A stretch of 60,074 nt of DNA from Anaerolineae bacterium (lineage in GTDB: Bacteria > Chloroflexota > Anaerolineae > 4572-78 > J111). Positions within the stretch are counted from its first letter, which is position 1. Every line of letters begins with the position of its first letter. Position numbers and translations under genes: made by a program. The notes under the pieces are model-generated. The model ran no database searches and was not told the origin of the DNA. It was given only the letters and a program-made list of their open reading frames with translations. The stretch lies in assembly GCA_023382535.1 (NCBI GenBank), contig JAHDWA010000058.1, positions 1 to 60,074 of the forward strand, read 5' to 3'. This document shows positions 26,804-36,101 of the stretch, in pieces.

Positions 26804-29800
26804 TTTGGCTCCTCTTCTCTACCTCATCGTAATATTTGATAGCTTCTTCCAGTTTGCCTTCGTCCTCTAACTTTCTGGCTAAGTGATACAGTCGGTTGAG
26901 TTCTTTATATTCGTAGGTTCGCTGCCACTGACTTTGAACATTAAGAAAATTGGGATCATCACGTTTTACATCATCAAAACAAGCAAAGGCTTGATCCCAC
27001 TCACTCTGATTAGCATAGGCTACTCCTTGGTTATATCGAGTAGCTAGTTTCTGCTGATGATGTGCTGTCTCCAATCGAGCAGCTACATCTTTGTAATTCT
27101 TGTCCTCATTGTAGACGACTTCAAGATGCTGGATAGCCTCCAGCCATTTTCCGGCCTGAAAGGCAGCCAGACCAATTTGATATTCGGTATCGCGTTGATC
27201 TTGACGTTTAGCCTCAATCAATAGGTCTTGAGTTGGTAGATGGTTAGAGTTTAGTTTTAACACTTCGTTAAAGAGGGTAATCGCATCCCTCCACCGCTCA
27301 GTCCGCATACAAAGCTGTCCATTCTCAAAAAGCTCAGCGATTTTGGCCTGCTGCTTAGCCTCTGCGAGTCGCTCGTGAGCATCTTTGTAAGGAGCAAAGT
27401 TGTAATCAGAAGCCCGCTTAATTAAGTCAACTAAAACGGCTTCGGCTTCAGCCCAAGCCTCATTGTCGCGATGAGTTTGAGCTTGACGATAGAGATCGGC
27501 TAGTTCTTTTTGCTGAATAGCTCGCTTTAGACGATTAGCAGAGTTACGATAATCACGATTAAGTTCGCGCGCCAAATCGGTGACTTGCTGCCAGAATTTA
27601 ACCGCTTGTACCCAATCTTCCCCTTCTTCAGCCCGAAGGGCAGCCTGGTAGTTGCGTTCGGCTTCCAATAAATGTTGAGCTTCCTTGAGACGTGCTGCCG
27701 CATCGCGAAAAGTTTCATCCAGTAGAACCACTTTATCCAAATGTTTTATTGCTCTTTCCAATGCGCTGATGTCGGAGTTAGACTCGCCTTGATTAAAAGC
27801 CTGAATCCCTTGGTGGTAATTTTCACCCAAAGTCTGGTTACGTCGAGCAGTTTCTAATCTTCTTTGGGCATCTTCGTGATCATTTTGGAGGGAAAGCACC
27901 TCCTCAAATGCTTCAATAGCCGCCAACCATTGATCTTGTAAGGTAGCTTCTATTCCCCGCTGGTAAGCAACTTCAATATTTTGTTGTTTCTGAGCCAGGT
28001 TAAGTTTCTCACGACTATCTTTATAACGGTCGCGTTCCTTGAGAATAGTTTGCAATAGGCTAATCGCCCTTTCCCAATTCTCAGTATCAAAGAACCGTTG
28101 AGCTTGTTGGTATTGATCAGCTAATCGCATCTCTTTTTCAATCTGATCAAGGCGTTGATCTACATCGGGATAAATCTTAGGAGTCCGGGCACGTTGCTGG
28201 TCTTTTACCCATTGTAAAGCCGCTCTGGCCTCCTGCCATTGCTCGTTATCCATCCCTTGACAACCACTTTGGTAACGAATTTGTAAGCCACGGCGATATA
28301 ATGCTTCTTCATAAAGTTGTTGTGCATTTCCTTCAAAATCAGGCCGCCGCACTACCACAGCGTTCAAATTATCAACAGCCTGAGACCATTGTTCTCGCTC
28401 CATTTCAAGCCAGCCCTGAGCATATTTCAAGGCTAATTGGGCATCTTGATAACGCCGAGCACCCACAGGAACAGTTTGTAGGGCCTCAATAGCAATCTGC
28501 AAGCGACTAATCCGAATATCTTCCATTCCCTGACGGTAGGTGTCATCCTGCTCTTTTTCTTGGCGTAATTCCTTCAGACGCTGTTTAGCGCCTTGAAATG
28601 AGGAGTCCAACTCAGCAATCTGCTTAAAGATTTCAATTGCATCACGCCATTTTTCCTGTTCGGCTAGGCGACTACCCTCTTGATAAAGATAGCGGAGTCG
28701 TTTTTGTTTTTTTGCTTCAGTAGCCTTTTCTTCGGCATCCTGATAATTTTCGACATTGGTATTGAGCCATTTCAGACCTTTGAGTTCTTTATCAGCTTGA
28801 TCAAAAAAGATTATCGCCTCGTCCCAATTTTCTTCCCTATATCCTTTCTCAGCTTGGTGGTAGAAGGTTTCCAGACGAATCAGGCGAGCTTGTCTTTCGG
28901 CGGCCCGCTCTAATTCTTTATAGGCGCGTTGATAAAGCTCATTCATCTCGATAGACAACTCTTGACTGGGAAACGAATAGTCTATTTCTTGGGCTGACGA
29001 AGAAAGTTCTCTAATTTGGAGCTGACCTATTGTCTCTAATAGATTGCGCGTCTTCTCCCATTCTTTTTCTTCAGCATAACTACGTGCTTTTTCAAAAAGA
29101 GTATCCTTACTCAAAGCAGCTCGATTTCGCCGGCGCTTTTCTTCCAAATCAACTTTAGATAATCGGATGTATTTATCAATATCTTGATTTGTCTCACCAT
29201 AAGGTGGCTTCCAGAGACGTTTGGCTTCTTCCAAAAAGGCCAAAGCTTCTCCATGACTCCCCTGGCGGTTCCGAATTTGACCCTCGTGCAACAGAAAACG
29301 AAACACCCTCTCCTCTGCATCAGGCGGCGACATCTGATCCAGCACTTTTGAAGGTTCTTTAGCAGTAATGAGAGTGTCGCCAAGAACTTCTTCACTGGTG
29401 GTTTGCAGATAGAGGACTGGCGTGGCCCATTCATAAGACTCAACACCTCGGATAGCCATGCCCATAGCCAACCGGGCGAAACTTAAGCAAGTTTCTATTG
29501 AAAGACCAACCGCCAAATGCTCATAAAATTCTTTAGCAAAAACTGTGCTGGCCTGGTCGGTTATCTCAAATTGCATCGCAATAATCGCCGGTATGCCACT
29601 ACGAGCCAGGGTCTCGGTTACACTTTGTCCTGCTTCGCAGGCATTGATAACCATCAGGCGTAGGGCTTGGTTAACTTCTAAAAGTTGCCTGATTTGATTA
29701 GCGGAGAGTTCTTGGTCGTCAAAGGCCAAACGACCGGAACTACCGTGACCCGTAAAGTGAACAATATGAGGCCAGTTTTGCATTGCCTTCAGTAGATCAG

Positions 29801-30476
29801 CGGCTGAGGCCGCCAAACGGTGAGGTCTTACCTGTATATGAGGATTTTTGCCTAAAATATCCTCAATGGATCGAATTTCTTCCAAAACTTTTCCCAACGG
29901 ATTCTGGCCACTCGGAGTAGCCCCTAACAGCAGGAAAAGGAGTGGGGCATTTATTTCACGCTGTCGTGTACCCAGGCGTAGCCGGCGCACGATTGGGGTT
30001 CGAGGATCGAGACAGAGAAACTTGTCGCCTTCCTTCTCTTCATCATAGAGAAATTCCCAGGGAATGCGGGTTAATTCTGGTGTTTGAGATAAATCTAAAA
30101 TAATACGTAACCCTTGAGCATAATTAGCTGTCCCATCCCCGCTGGCTTTCCAGACACTTTGCAGACTCTTACGATATAGCACCAAGATAGCGCCGCTAAA
30201 GAGACACTGAAAAAGTTGGCTGCCAAACTGCCTGATTTCTGCATTCGCCACAATTTGTGTTTTGGCTTGATCCCTTTCCACTTGCTCAATGTGTTGCTTG
30301 AAATAGTGGGTAAAAGTAGCACTATTGTTGTTATCCCACTGGGGCGTTCTTATCGGGCGTTTCTTACGCTCTCCTCCGGGAGCATAAGCCTCAACCAGAT
30401 ACTCCAGATCAGTTCGGCATAATTTGAGAATAAAATCCTGATAATGATAGCTAACACGAGTACTTATATTTGTCAT
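26787..30476 (-). CDS. CHAT-domain (caspase-like) protease with long TPR array
   Basis: 1229 residues from ATG 30476 (GGAG 8 bases upstream, one base after the stop of the preceding gene). The CHAT domain spans about 110-390 with the catalytic His in HFTGHGSSG (near 242) and Cys in VINACEAGQS (near 280), so the caspase-type dyad is intact. From about 420 to the end there are a dozen or more TPR-like units with W-x-x-A-I/V...F/L patterns. CHAT-TPR proteins are caspase relatives, some known to act as activated proteases in bacterial immunity and programmed death. Its flanking genes encode membrane sensors with similar repeats, which are candidate partners or substrates. Confidence 0.9.
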   Translation of the reverse strand: MTNISTRVSYHYQDFILKLCRTDLEYLVEAYAPGGERKKRPIRTPQWDNNNSATFTHYFKQHIEQVERDQAKTQIVANAEIRQFGSQLFQCLFSGAILVLYRKSLQSVWKASGDGTANYAQGLRIILDLSQTPELTRIPWEFLYDEEKEGDKFLCLDPRTPIVRRLRLGTRQREINAPLLFLLLGATPSGQNPLGKVLEEIRSIEDILGKNPHIQVRPHRLAASAADLLKAMQNWPHIVHFTGHGSSGRLAFDDQELSANQIRQLLEVNQALRLMVINACEAGQSVTETLARSGIPAIIAMQFEITDQASTVFAKEFYEHLAVGLSIETCLSFARLAMGMAIRGVESYEWATPVLYLQTTSEEVLGDTLITAKEPSKVLDQMSPPDAEERVFRFLLHEGQIRNRQGSHGEALAFLEEAKRLWKPPYGETNQDIDKYIRLSKVDLEEKRRRNRAALSKDTLFEKARSYAEEKEWEKTRNLLETIGQLQIRELSSSAQEIDYSFPSQELSIEMNELYQRAYKELERAAERQARLIRLETFYHQAEKGYREENWDEAIIFFDQADKELKGLKWLNTNVENYQDAEEKATEAKKQKRLRYLYQEGSRLAEQEKWRDAIEIFKQIAELDSSFQGAKQRLKELRQEKEQDDTYRQGMEDIRISRLQIAIEALQTVPVGARRYQDAQLALKYAQGWLEMEREQWSQAVDNLNAVVVRRPDFEGNAQQLYEEALYRRGLQIRYQSGCQGMDNEQWQEARAALQWVKDQQRARTPKIYPDVDQRLDQIEKEMRLADQYQQAQRFFDTENWERAISLLQTILKERDRYKDSREKLNLAQKQQNIEVAYQRGIEATLQDQWLAAIEAFEEVLSLQNDHEDAQRRLETARRNQTLGENYHQGIQAFNQGESNSDISALERAIKHLDKVVLLDETFRDAAARLKEAQHLLEAERNYQAALRAEEGEDWVQAVKFWQQVTDLARELNRDYRNSANRLKRAIQQKELADLYRQAQTHRDNEAWAEAEAVLVDLIKRASDYNFAPYKDAHERLAEAKQQAKIAELFENGQLCMRTERWRDAITLFNEVLKLNSNHLPTQDLLIEAKRQDQRDTEYQIGLAAFQAGKWLEAIQHLEVVYNEDKNYKDVAARLETAHHQQKLATRYNQGVAYANQSEWDQAFACFDDVKRDDPNFLNVQSQWQRTYEYKELNRLYHLARKLEDEGKLEEAIKYYDEVEKRSQNVQQL

Positions 30477-30477
30477 C

Positions 30478-32046
30478 TCAGGGACTCCAGGTAATGGTAT
30501 GCATCGTCCAATCATGTCTTTCTTCTTGAGTGGCTTGAAGTGGATGCAAGTCAAGCCCATAGGCGAGAGATGCTAAAAGACGTGGTTGATCCTGTGCCGC
30601 AGCATCTATTACCCAAATTCCCCAACCGCCGCCCCGGTCTGAGGCAAAAGCGATATAATTACTATTAGGAGACCAGGCAGGGATACCATCGCGAGCAGGA
30701 TCGGTGGTCAAACGACGAATAGGAATGCCCTCATTAGTTACAATGTAGACATCCCAGTTGTTTTCACTGTCGTCCAAAGAAGTATAGGCTATGTAACGTC
30801 CATCGAAAGAAACAGCCGGGGCTGTATCAGTTTGGTTGCTGGTAAGAGATTGGACATTGGAACCATCCAAGTTGGCTGTGTAAAGACCAGGATTTTCGTT
30901 GATAGTACCCGCGAAAATAAGCTTATCCTTCGCCGACCAGTCGGCAGCCCAAGCCGGTCCAGGTATGGAGATGGTCTCATCTAGAGCATAATAAAGCCGC
31001 CAGTGACGATCACCAGATTGACGCGAAGAGAAGATTAGATCATCTCCATTAAGCGACCATTGCGGGCGACTCGACTCATGGCCTCGACTCAGTTGCCAAC
31101 TATCGCTACCATCGAGATTCTGCACCCACAAGCCACGCCTATCGCCAGCCCAAGATCGGTAAGCAATTTGCTTGCCATCTGGCCTCAAGCTAGGTTCAGC
31201 AGCGTTCTCAATAAATTTAACGGAACTCACCGTACTCAGATCTAATAAATAGATATGAAATGTTTCATTGGTCAGATCATAATCAGCATAGGCAATTTTG
31301 CCTTGTAGGGAAGGAGTGGGACTGGCGATTGGTATTGGAGCCGCTTCTGAGGCGGGTGTGAAGGTTGGTGTTGCAGTGGCCTCTGGTAGGGGTGATGGAG
31401 TTGGGGTGACGGATGGTGAAGAGGGAGTGACAGTTGGTGTCGCAGGGATCAAAGGGGTGGTAGGTGATACGAATGTAGGAGTAGATGTCGGTGGAATGGG
31501 TGTTGGGGTTAGAGTCGGCGGTATAAGAGTGGTGGTAGGGGTTGGTGGCACGGATGCGAAGGTCGGAGTTGACTGAAGCAATGTAGGCGAGATGACTGGA
31601 GAAGCAACGGCAACAACGGTCGGTATGGGATTTTCCAACTGACTGACAGCCCAAAAGAGTATGCTTAAACCAATGATAAGGAGTAGAACCGCTACAGTGC
31701 CTATAATCAAAATTGGTGCTGAGAATAGAGGTTTCGGGGAAGGCTTTGGGGAGGATTTAGGTACCTCTGCTGAAGAACTAGGTGACAGTAGAGGAGATGA
31801 TATGAACGTCGGAGCTTCGCTAGCCAAGTGTTGACGAATATCACCTTGCAACCAGGTATGACCCTCTAAGTAAACCCACTCGCCGGCCCGATTGAGACGC
31901 CATTCTTTGCCGCCAAGTTGACAATGAGGTAATGCATCTACCCGCTTCACAAATTCATCGTAGGTAAACTCATCCTGGTCATATTTAAGGCTAAGTCCCT
32001 TATAATCGGCTTCGATTTGCTCCACGTCTTGGAGGGTTTGATACAT
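30478..32046 (-). CDS. Single-pass membrane protein with TolB-like propeller
   Basis: 522 residues. The N-terminal ~75 residues hold an aromatic, compact region (GGKEWRLNRAGEWVYLEG) with the look of a small beta domain. A membrane helix lies at about 112-137, followed by a Thr/Pro-rich linker (about 140-245) and a TolB/WD40-like propeller (about 250-522) with repeated RPDGKQIAY- and SPNSNYIAF-type blades. The architecture is the same as the product of 25115-26803, so the CHAT gene lies between two paralogous sensors. The stop codon is 1 base from the CHAT start, showing coupling. Confidence 0.8.
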   Translation of the reverse strand: MYQTLQDVEQIEADYKGLSLKYDQDEFTYDEFVKRVDALPHCQLGGKEWRLNRAGEWVYLEGHTWLQGDIRQHLASEAPTFISSPLLSPSSSAEVPKSSPKPSPKPLFSAPILIIGTVAVLLLIIGLSILFWAVSQLENPIPTVVAVASPVISPTLLQSTPTFASVPPTPTTTLIPPTLTPTPIPPTSTPTFVSPTTPLIPATPTVTPSSPSVTPTPSPLPEATATPTFTPASEAAPIPIASPTPSLQGKIAYADYDLTNETFHIYLLDLSTVSSVKFIENAAEPSLRPDGKQIAYRSWAGDRRGLWVQNLDGSDSWQLSRGHESSRPQWSLNGDDLIFSSRQSGDRHWRLYYALDETISIPGPAWAADWSAKDKLIFAGTINENPGLYTANLDGSNVQSLTSNQTDTAPAVSFDGRYIAYTSLDDSENNWDVYIVTNEGIPIRRLTTDPARDGIPAWSPNSNYIAFASDRGGGWGIWVIDAAAQDQPRLLASLAYGLDLHPLQATQEERHDWTMHTITWSP

Positions 32047-32075
32047 TCCGTAACGACCTCGTATTTTGTCTCAGC

Positions 32076-32441
32076 CTACTTTGCTTGTTGTCCCCGTTTG
32101 AATAGTTTAACCCACGAAAGTTTCAGTTTCTGTCTCTCTTCATTGGGAGGGGGCGCAGGAACGATCTCTTTTAAAAGAGGAGTCAGAATATCACGGATAT
32201 CATTGAAAACCTCTGGCTTCAATGTGGCATGCTCAATCTGAAATGCCTTAGGGCCTACTGAGGCCAACATTAAAAATTTATCAAGGGATTGAAGAAGAGT
32301 ACGTGCATCCTGCTGATTGCAGGCTTCAGCAATATGTTGAAGAGCCTCAATTCCTTCATCGCCTACTTGTTTTTTGAGATCTGCCAAAGATTTGTTCTGT
32401 ACTAGGGTGCGAAAGAGTCGCAATTTGACGTCAATATCCAT
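32076..32441 (-). CDS. Small helical hypothetical protein, first gene of CHAT operon
   Basis: 121 residues with AGGAG upstream. It is mostly helical and hydrophilic with a basic C-terminus. No known family recognised and no membrane segment. It begins the CHAT-propeller operon (29 bases to the next gene), so it may be an adaptor or a regulator of the CHAT protease. Confidence 0.6.
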   Translation of the reverse strand: MDIDVKLRLFRTLVQNKSLADLKKQVGDEGIEALQHIAEACNQQDARTLLQSLDKFLMLASVGPKAFQIEHATLKPEVFNDIRDILTPLLKEIVPAPPPNEERQKLKLSWVKLFKRGQQAK

Positions 32442-32489
32442 AGAACCTGCTCCTGATGGTTGTTGTTGTTCACATATTCACACCACGGC

Positions 32490-32771
32490 TTAGGACAATA
32501 CTGAATTGTCTCGACCAAGTGAAAAATCGGCTTGATAGAGGCTTGACTTTTCATGACTAATAGGTTGGCTAATTAGTTGTCGTAAAGAGTCAATGAAGTA
32601 AACGGTTGAGCCTTCAATCACTGGGGCTTCCGGGGTGTTTTCAGCGGGGACAAACAGGGCAATAGAGCCTTCTTGTCGGACCAGGTTAGCCATCTCTATA
32701 TTTTGGATGACCACTAGTATGCGTACTTGGCTTACTTGGAGTGTCACATCATTGAGACGTAGTAGGAACAT
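32490..32771 (-). pseudogene. Decayed ComM/YifB-like fragment
   Basis: The frame contains MANLVRQEGSIALFVPAEN, IEG and a Y-x-I/F-x-x-L-x-Q-L pattern, ending in LYQADF. This aligns across ~70 residues with the intact comM copy in this window at about residues 128-200 ([19 protein letters not shown]...). The Mg-chelatase ATPase part is missing, so it is a remnant. It lies inside the island on the same strand as the comM copy at 46544. It may come from an earlier integration or recombination event at a comM-type site. Confidence 0.65.
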
Positions 32772-33094
32772 GAGTAATCGTCCAATACTCTCGGAGAAGA
32801 GATTGTTTGAATAGTATCGGAATTGACTTTGTGTTCCGACCTGTTAGAGATATCAGGTCTTATATTTACCTGGTAGATCTCTCATGGGTAGGAGAAACCA
32901 AGAGAGGGTTACTATAGCTAGTATACTCAATAGTTGTGCCAAAATAAAGTGACGATTGTCACAAAGGTGCAACTAAATTCAACAAACATAATGATATTTT
33001 TCAATTATACCACAAAAACTGTGTCCGAACCTTCCAATTTCATTTCAATATTATTCGGTTCGGCAATAATTTAGTTCAGACTAATGTGACTTTA

Positions 33095-33410
33095 CCCATA
33101 ACTTTGCCACTGCGGCTGGGTTATACCGTCAATTTGCAATACTAAAAGTACAAATTTGGATCCCTAATCGAATTTCTTAAGGTAAACCCATTAAAATAGC
33201 TGAGTTTATAACCAAAAAATTATGCTCGATTTGGCTTGAAACGTAATAAAAAGAGTCAGACTTGTGGCAAGCCTATGGCTCCATTTTGAACTTGTGGCAA
33301 AGTTATACTTCCGATGGTTCTCAAACCCTCCCTAGTTATGCCTATTATTGGCCTAAGAGTAGCCTTTCAGCGGCAAAGTTATGCCTCCAGCGCGGCAAGG
33401 CTATGGGTAA
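33095..33410. repeat. Cluster of short GGCAAAGTTATG-type repeats
   Basis: At least five copies of a G-G-C-A-A-(A/G)-(G/C)-(T/C)-T-A-T motif lie here: minus strand at 33095-33110, plus strand at 33261-33282, 33291-33317, 33370-33388 and 33392-33410; a weaker plus copy at 33112-33124 faces the first copy as an inverted pair. The region (32772-33570) holds no credible gene. Such clusters are typical of iterons, partition sites or transposase-binding ends. I cannot tell which. Confidence 0.6.
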
Positions 33411-33570
33411 TGTCATAACTAATTTTGTCATTCGCCTAATCTTTAGATATCGGATAAGGATTACGTCAGAAATCAAGAATCCATGTTACCACATTACTTT
33501 CCTACAGTGGTCGCCCGACTATTCAGAGGGGAAGTGCAACAGTTATTTAGTCAATTGAGAGCCACTCTTC

Positions 33571-33599
33571 TTGACAGAGCGGGATAATAGTGTTACAAT
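33571..33599 (+). promoter_or_regulatory. Consensus promoter before the plasmid-like module
   Basis: TTGACA (33571-33576), 17-base spacer, TACAAT (33594-33599). It is close to ideal and points toward the FtsK/ParM module. The start site region contains TACC and GGTA half-sites (33601-33604 and 33612-33615), a possible operator. Confidence 0.7.
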
Positions 33600-33759
33600 G
33601 TACCCTGATAAGGTAACAAAATATTACTAAGATAATACACTTCTACGGTAAAAGATGTGCTATGCAGACTCAATATTGCCCTTTAGTCCTGATTACACTG
33701 TAACGTAAAAAAGTAAGAACTAAGTGTGAGAAAAATTGGAAGAAAGTTTGAAAATTGGC

Positions 33760-33768
33760 TGATATAAT
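33760..33768 (+). promoter_or_regulatory. Extended -10 promoter element
   Basis: TGATATAAT is an exact TGn-TATAAT extended -10 element 35 bases before the ATG at 33803. No good -35 box is seen at the usual distance, which is common for extended -10 promoters. Confidence 0.5.
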
Positions 33769-33802
33769 CTAAGCCAATCGTATCAGGTTAAAAGGGCAGT
33801 CT

Positions 33803-34230
33803 ATGCTTACCAATACATTCAAGGCAAATTCCCTCCTTATTATTAATGGCCAGGCCAAAGTCATCGTCAGACAAGATACAGTGCGAAGTGAACTCAACGC
33901 AGCAGGGATCACGCTGCTTGGCCGGGGCGATATAGCCCGAGTGAAATCTCCTGGAGGCTCCATTATCCTACGAGCCGTCAGGATCATCGTCCGGGCTTCA
34001 GGACGATGTCAGCGACACCTGGCCCGATATCTGGTTGGCCTTGATCAAGGTGGAGTTCGCTGGGAAATTTTTCTGGGCGTGGTGCAGGGGCTCAGAAACA
34101 GGCTATTTCAGGCAAGAGTTTGGTTACAGCGGCATCTCTTAAGACTGAGTTCAACCTTGCTGGCGACGGGGCTGAGTACAAAGCAGCGGTTGAACGCTAT
34201 CACTTGATCGTTGAAGATTCCGACCGATGA
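33803..34230 (+). pseudogene. Hypothetical gene with probable frameshift(s), first gene of plasmid-like module
   Basis: The frame from ATG 33803 runs to 34207 (134 codons), but its last third is Arg/Leu-rich and looks out of frame. Another frame is open from about 34045 and ends in a TGA at 34228-34230 that overlaps the next start codon as ATGA; its product (…LVTAASLKTEFNLAGD…VERYHLIVEDSDR) looks far more protein-like. A third frame gives a plausible stretch at about 33990-34080. So the gene seems to carry one or two frameshifts, from decay or sequence error near the T-run at 34066-34071. No family is recognised. Confidence 0.45.
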
Positions 34231-35564
34231 CAGACAATCTCAGGTTGTCCCAAGAGTTACGCCAATGGAGCACCCATCAGGTGGATCGGCTTTTTTACGT
34301 CGTTACCCATCAGAACAGTATTCCCTTTAATATCCATCAGCGAATTCGTGGTCCCCAGGTAATGGTCTTCCGTTTAGGACTGGCCCAACCCAAAGACCTG
34401 CCCAAAATTTTGGGTTTGGGTGAACAAATCGGCCTGGCCTTGGGCGTGGATAGCCCGCGCGTGGCCCGCAAACGGGCTTTTGTGGATATAGAAATTCCGC
34501 TCGACTCGCGCTATCACGTGCCAATTTCGGCGCGGTCATTGGCTCGTAAAGGGCGATTATGGCTGTCCATTGGCAAAACGCTGGAAGGACAGCCCATTAA
34601 CATCAAGCTAGATGGAACGCTGGCCAGCCATTGGTTAGTCGCCGCCCTGACCGGCGGCGGCAAAACGACCGTGTTGCGGCTACTGGTATGGGAATTGGCT
34701 GATCAGAATCCGCCGGCCAGTATTGGCGCAACCATCGAGCCTGGCGGCCTGCACTTGCTTATCATTGATGGCAAGGGTGGAACCAATTTTCAGGCATTTA
34801 GCCATCTCCCTCATTTACCCCATCCGATTATTGCCGATGCCTGCGAAGCTACTCGTGCTCTGGCCTGGGCTTTGGCTGAGTTGGAAGTTCGCAAAAAGGC
34901 GGGACGGAGTCTGCCTCGATTGGTCATTGTCGTGGATGAGGTAGCCGAAGTGCTGGAAATAGCCGGTGAGAGAGCGGCTGAAGCCCTCCGGCGTATCACC
35001 GCCCTGGGACGTGAGTTGGGTGTCCATCTGATCCTGGCGACTCAGCATCCAACGGCCAATGTTTTGGGCGGTAGTCTGGCTAAGGCTAATCTGGGTTTTC
35101 GGCTGATAGGACGAGTGACCGATGCGCGGGCATCCGTGCTGGCGACAGGCCAAAAAGATTTGGGCGCTCATCTACTGCGGGGCAATGGGGATTTCCTGGC
35201 CGTTGTCGGCGATGTCGGGCATAGGGTTCAAACCGCGCTGGTTACCGAGGATGATATTGCTCGCCTGCCCCGGGTTGATAGCACCGGCGCTTTGCCTTTA
35301 CTTGACCTCGATTTGGAACGCGCCCTCTCCGTCGGACTGACGGCGCCCGACGGAGAGACAGTCGAGAACCGGGCCGAGCCAGTCACCCCCCAACAAGTAG
35401 CCACGGCCCTCGCTTTTCAACGCGGCTACAACTGGTTATGCCAACACCTGGGGATTGGTTCGGCCAAAGCTCGACGAATCCGAGAGGAATGGGAGTACCC
35501 CATCCTGGCCGAGTTGAATCGGTTAGGTTTCACTATATCCGCCGTTAATGCCCCAGAAGAATGA
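34227..35564 (+). CDS. FtsK/SpoIIIE-type DNA translocase, cytoplasmic
   Basis: 445 residues. Walker A TGGGKTT near 148, Walker B VIVVDEVAE near 235, and a downstream LILATQHP motif are those of FtsK/HerA-type translocases. There is no membrane segment. The C-terminal ~70 residues (ALAFQRGYNWLCQHLGIGSAKARRI) look like the winged-helix gamma domain that reads DNA polarity. Such short FtsK-like proteins are found on plasmids and integrative elements, where they move DNA for conjugation or segregation. Here the gene overlaps its frameshifted upstream partner by ATGA and is followed by a small membrane protein and ParM/ParR-like genes. Confidence 0.85.
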   Translation: MTDNLRLSQELRQWSTHQVDRLFYVVTHQNSIPFNIHQRIRGPQVMVFRLGLAQPKDLPKILGLGEQIGLALGVDSPRVARKRAFVDIEIPLDSRYHVPISARSLARKGRLWLSIGKTLEGQPINIKLDGTLASHWLVAALTGGGKTTVLRLLVWELADQNPPASIGATIEPGGLHLLIIDGKGGTNFQAFSHLPHLPHPIIADACEATRALAWALAELEVRKKAGRSLPRLVIVVDEVAEVLEIAGERAAEALRRITALGRELGVHLILATQHPTANVLGGSLAKANLGFRLIGRVTDARASVLATGQKDLGAHLLRGNGDFLAVVGDVGHRVQTALVTEDDIARLPRVDSTGALPLLDLDLERALSVGLTAPDGETVENRAEPVTPQQVATALAFQRGYNWLCQHLGIGSAKARRIREEWEYPILAELNRLGFTISAVNAPEE

Positions 35565-35570
35565 ACGACC

Positions 35571-35969
35571 ATGAGTAAATTATCACCCTTACAAATTGTG
35601 GCTGTCTTTGTAGGATTGGCGCTCGGTGGAACTATCCTCTACCTGGCCTGGCGAGTCATCAACCGACTGAGCCTAGAGGTAATGACGATAGGGTTGGGGG
35701 CGATCTTCACCATGGTAATCGTGATGGTGACAGCGTTGCTCTTTATCATCTACGCCGTAGTGCAAAGCCGTCTCCGGCGGCAGGAGTTGGCTCAGGATGA
35801 TTGGGATGAGCTGAAGAAAATGCAAATGCTGTTAGGTAGTGGACGGGTGAACTACAACTTTAAGGGCGCACAATTCCCGACTTTGCCTAACGCTGACTCA
35901 ATGACGACTACCTGGCCGGGCCAACTCCCAGAGGGGGAGTACAAAGATACGACGATTGATCTGGAATAA
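35571..35969 (+). CDS. Small two-helix membrane protein
   Basis: 132 residues with two hydrophobic helices (about 8-27 and 37-62) followed by a charged cytoplasmic tail. It starts 6 bases after the FtsK-like gene, so they are co-translated. It could anchor the soluble translocase to the membrane, replacing the membrane domain that normal FtsK has. That role is inferred from position and topology only; no family is recognised. Confidence 0.65.
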   Translation: MSKLSPLQIVAVFVGLALGGTILYLAWRVINRLSLEVMTIGLGAIFTMVIVMVTALLFIIYAVVQSRLRRQELAQDDWDELKKMQMLLGSGRVNYNFKGAQFPTLPNADSMTTTWPGQLPEGEYKDTTIDLE

Positions 35970-35973
35970 ACTG

Positions 35974-36057
35974 TTAAACTACATCATCACTTTGTGGTTA
36001 ATGGGGCTAAAAATAGCCGATATCGGATTGAAATGGTTTAGTGGTTTAGTAGTTTAA
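35974..36057 (+). repeat. Candidate partition site (parC-like) before parM
   Basis: Between the membrane protein gene and the ParM-like gene lie GGTTTAGT twice in tandem (36035-36050) followed by the related AGTTTAAG (36051-36058). TTAAACTA at 35974-35981 is the exact inverse of TAGTTTAA at 36050-36057. Type II partition loci carry direct repeats just upstream of parM, so this is a candidate centromere. Confidence 0.4.
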
Positions 36058-36101
36058 GCGATCAGGATAAAAAAAATTTGGGCAAAAGGAGTTTATAGAC
36101 A

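Noticed and set aside
31283..31654. 123-codon ORF on the minus strand
   Set aside because: Shifted frame within the Thr/Pro-rich linker of the 30478-32046 gene.
33095..33410. CRISPR array
   Set aside because: Repeats are short, imperfect, in both orientations and unevenly spaced; no cas genes in the window.
33262..33558. 98-codon ORF on the plus strand
   Set aside because: It runs through the short repeat cluster, has no ribosome site and no protein-like composition.
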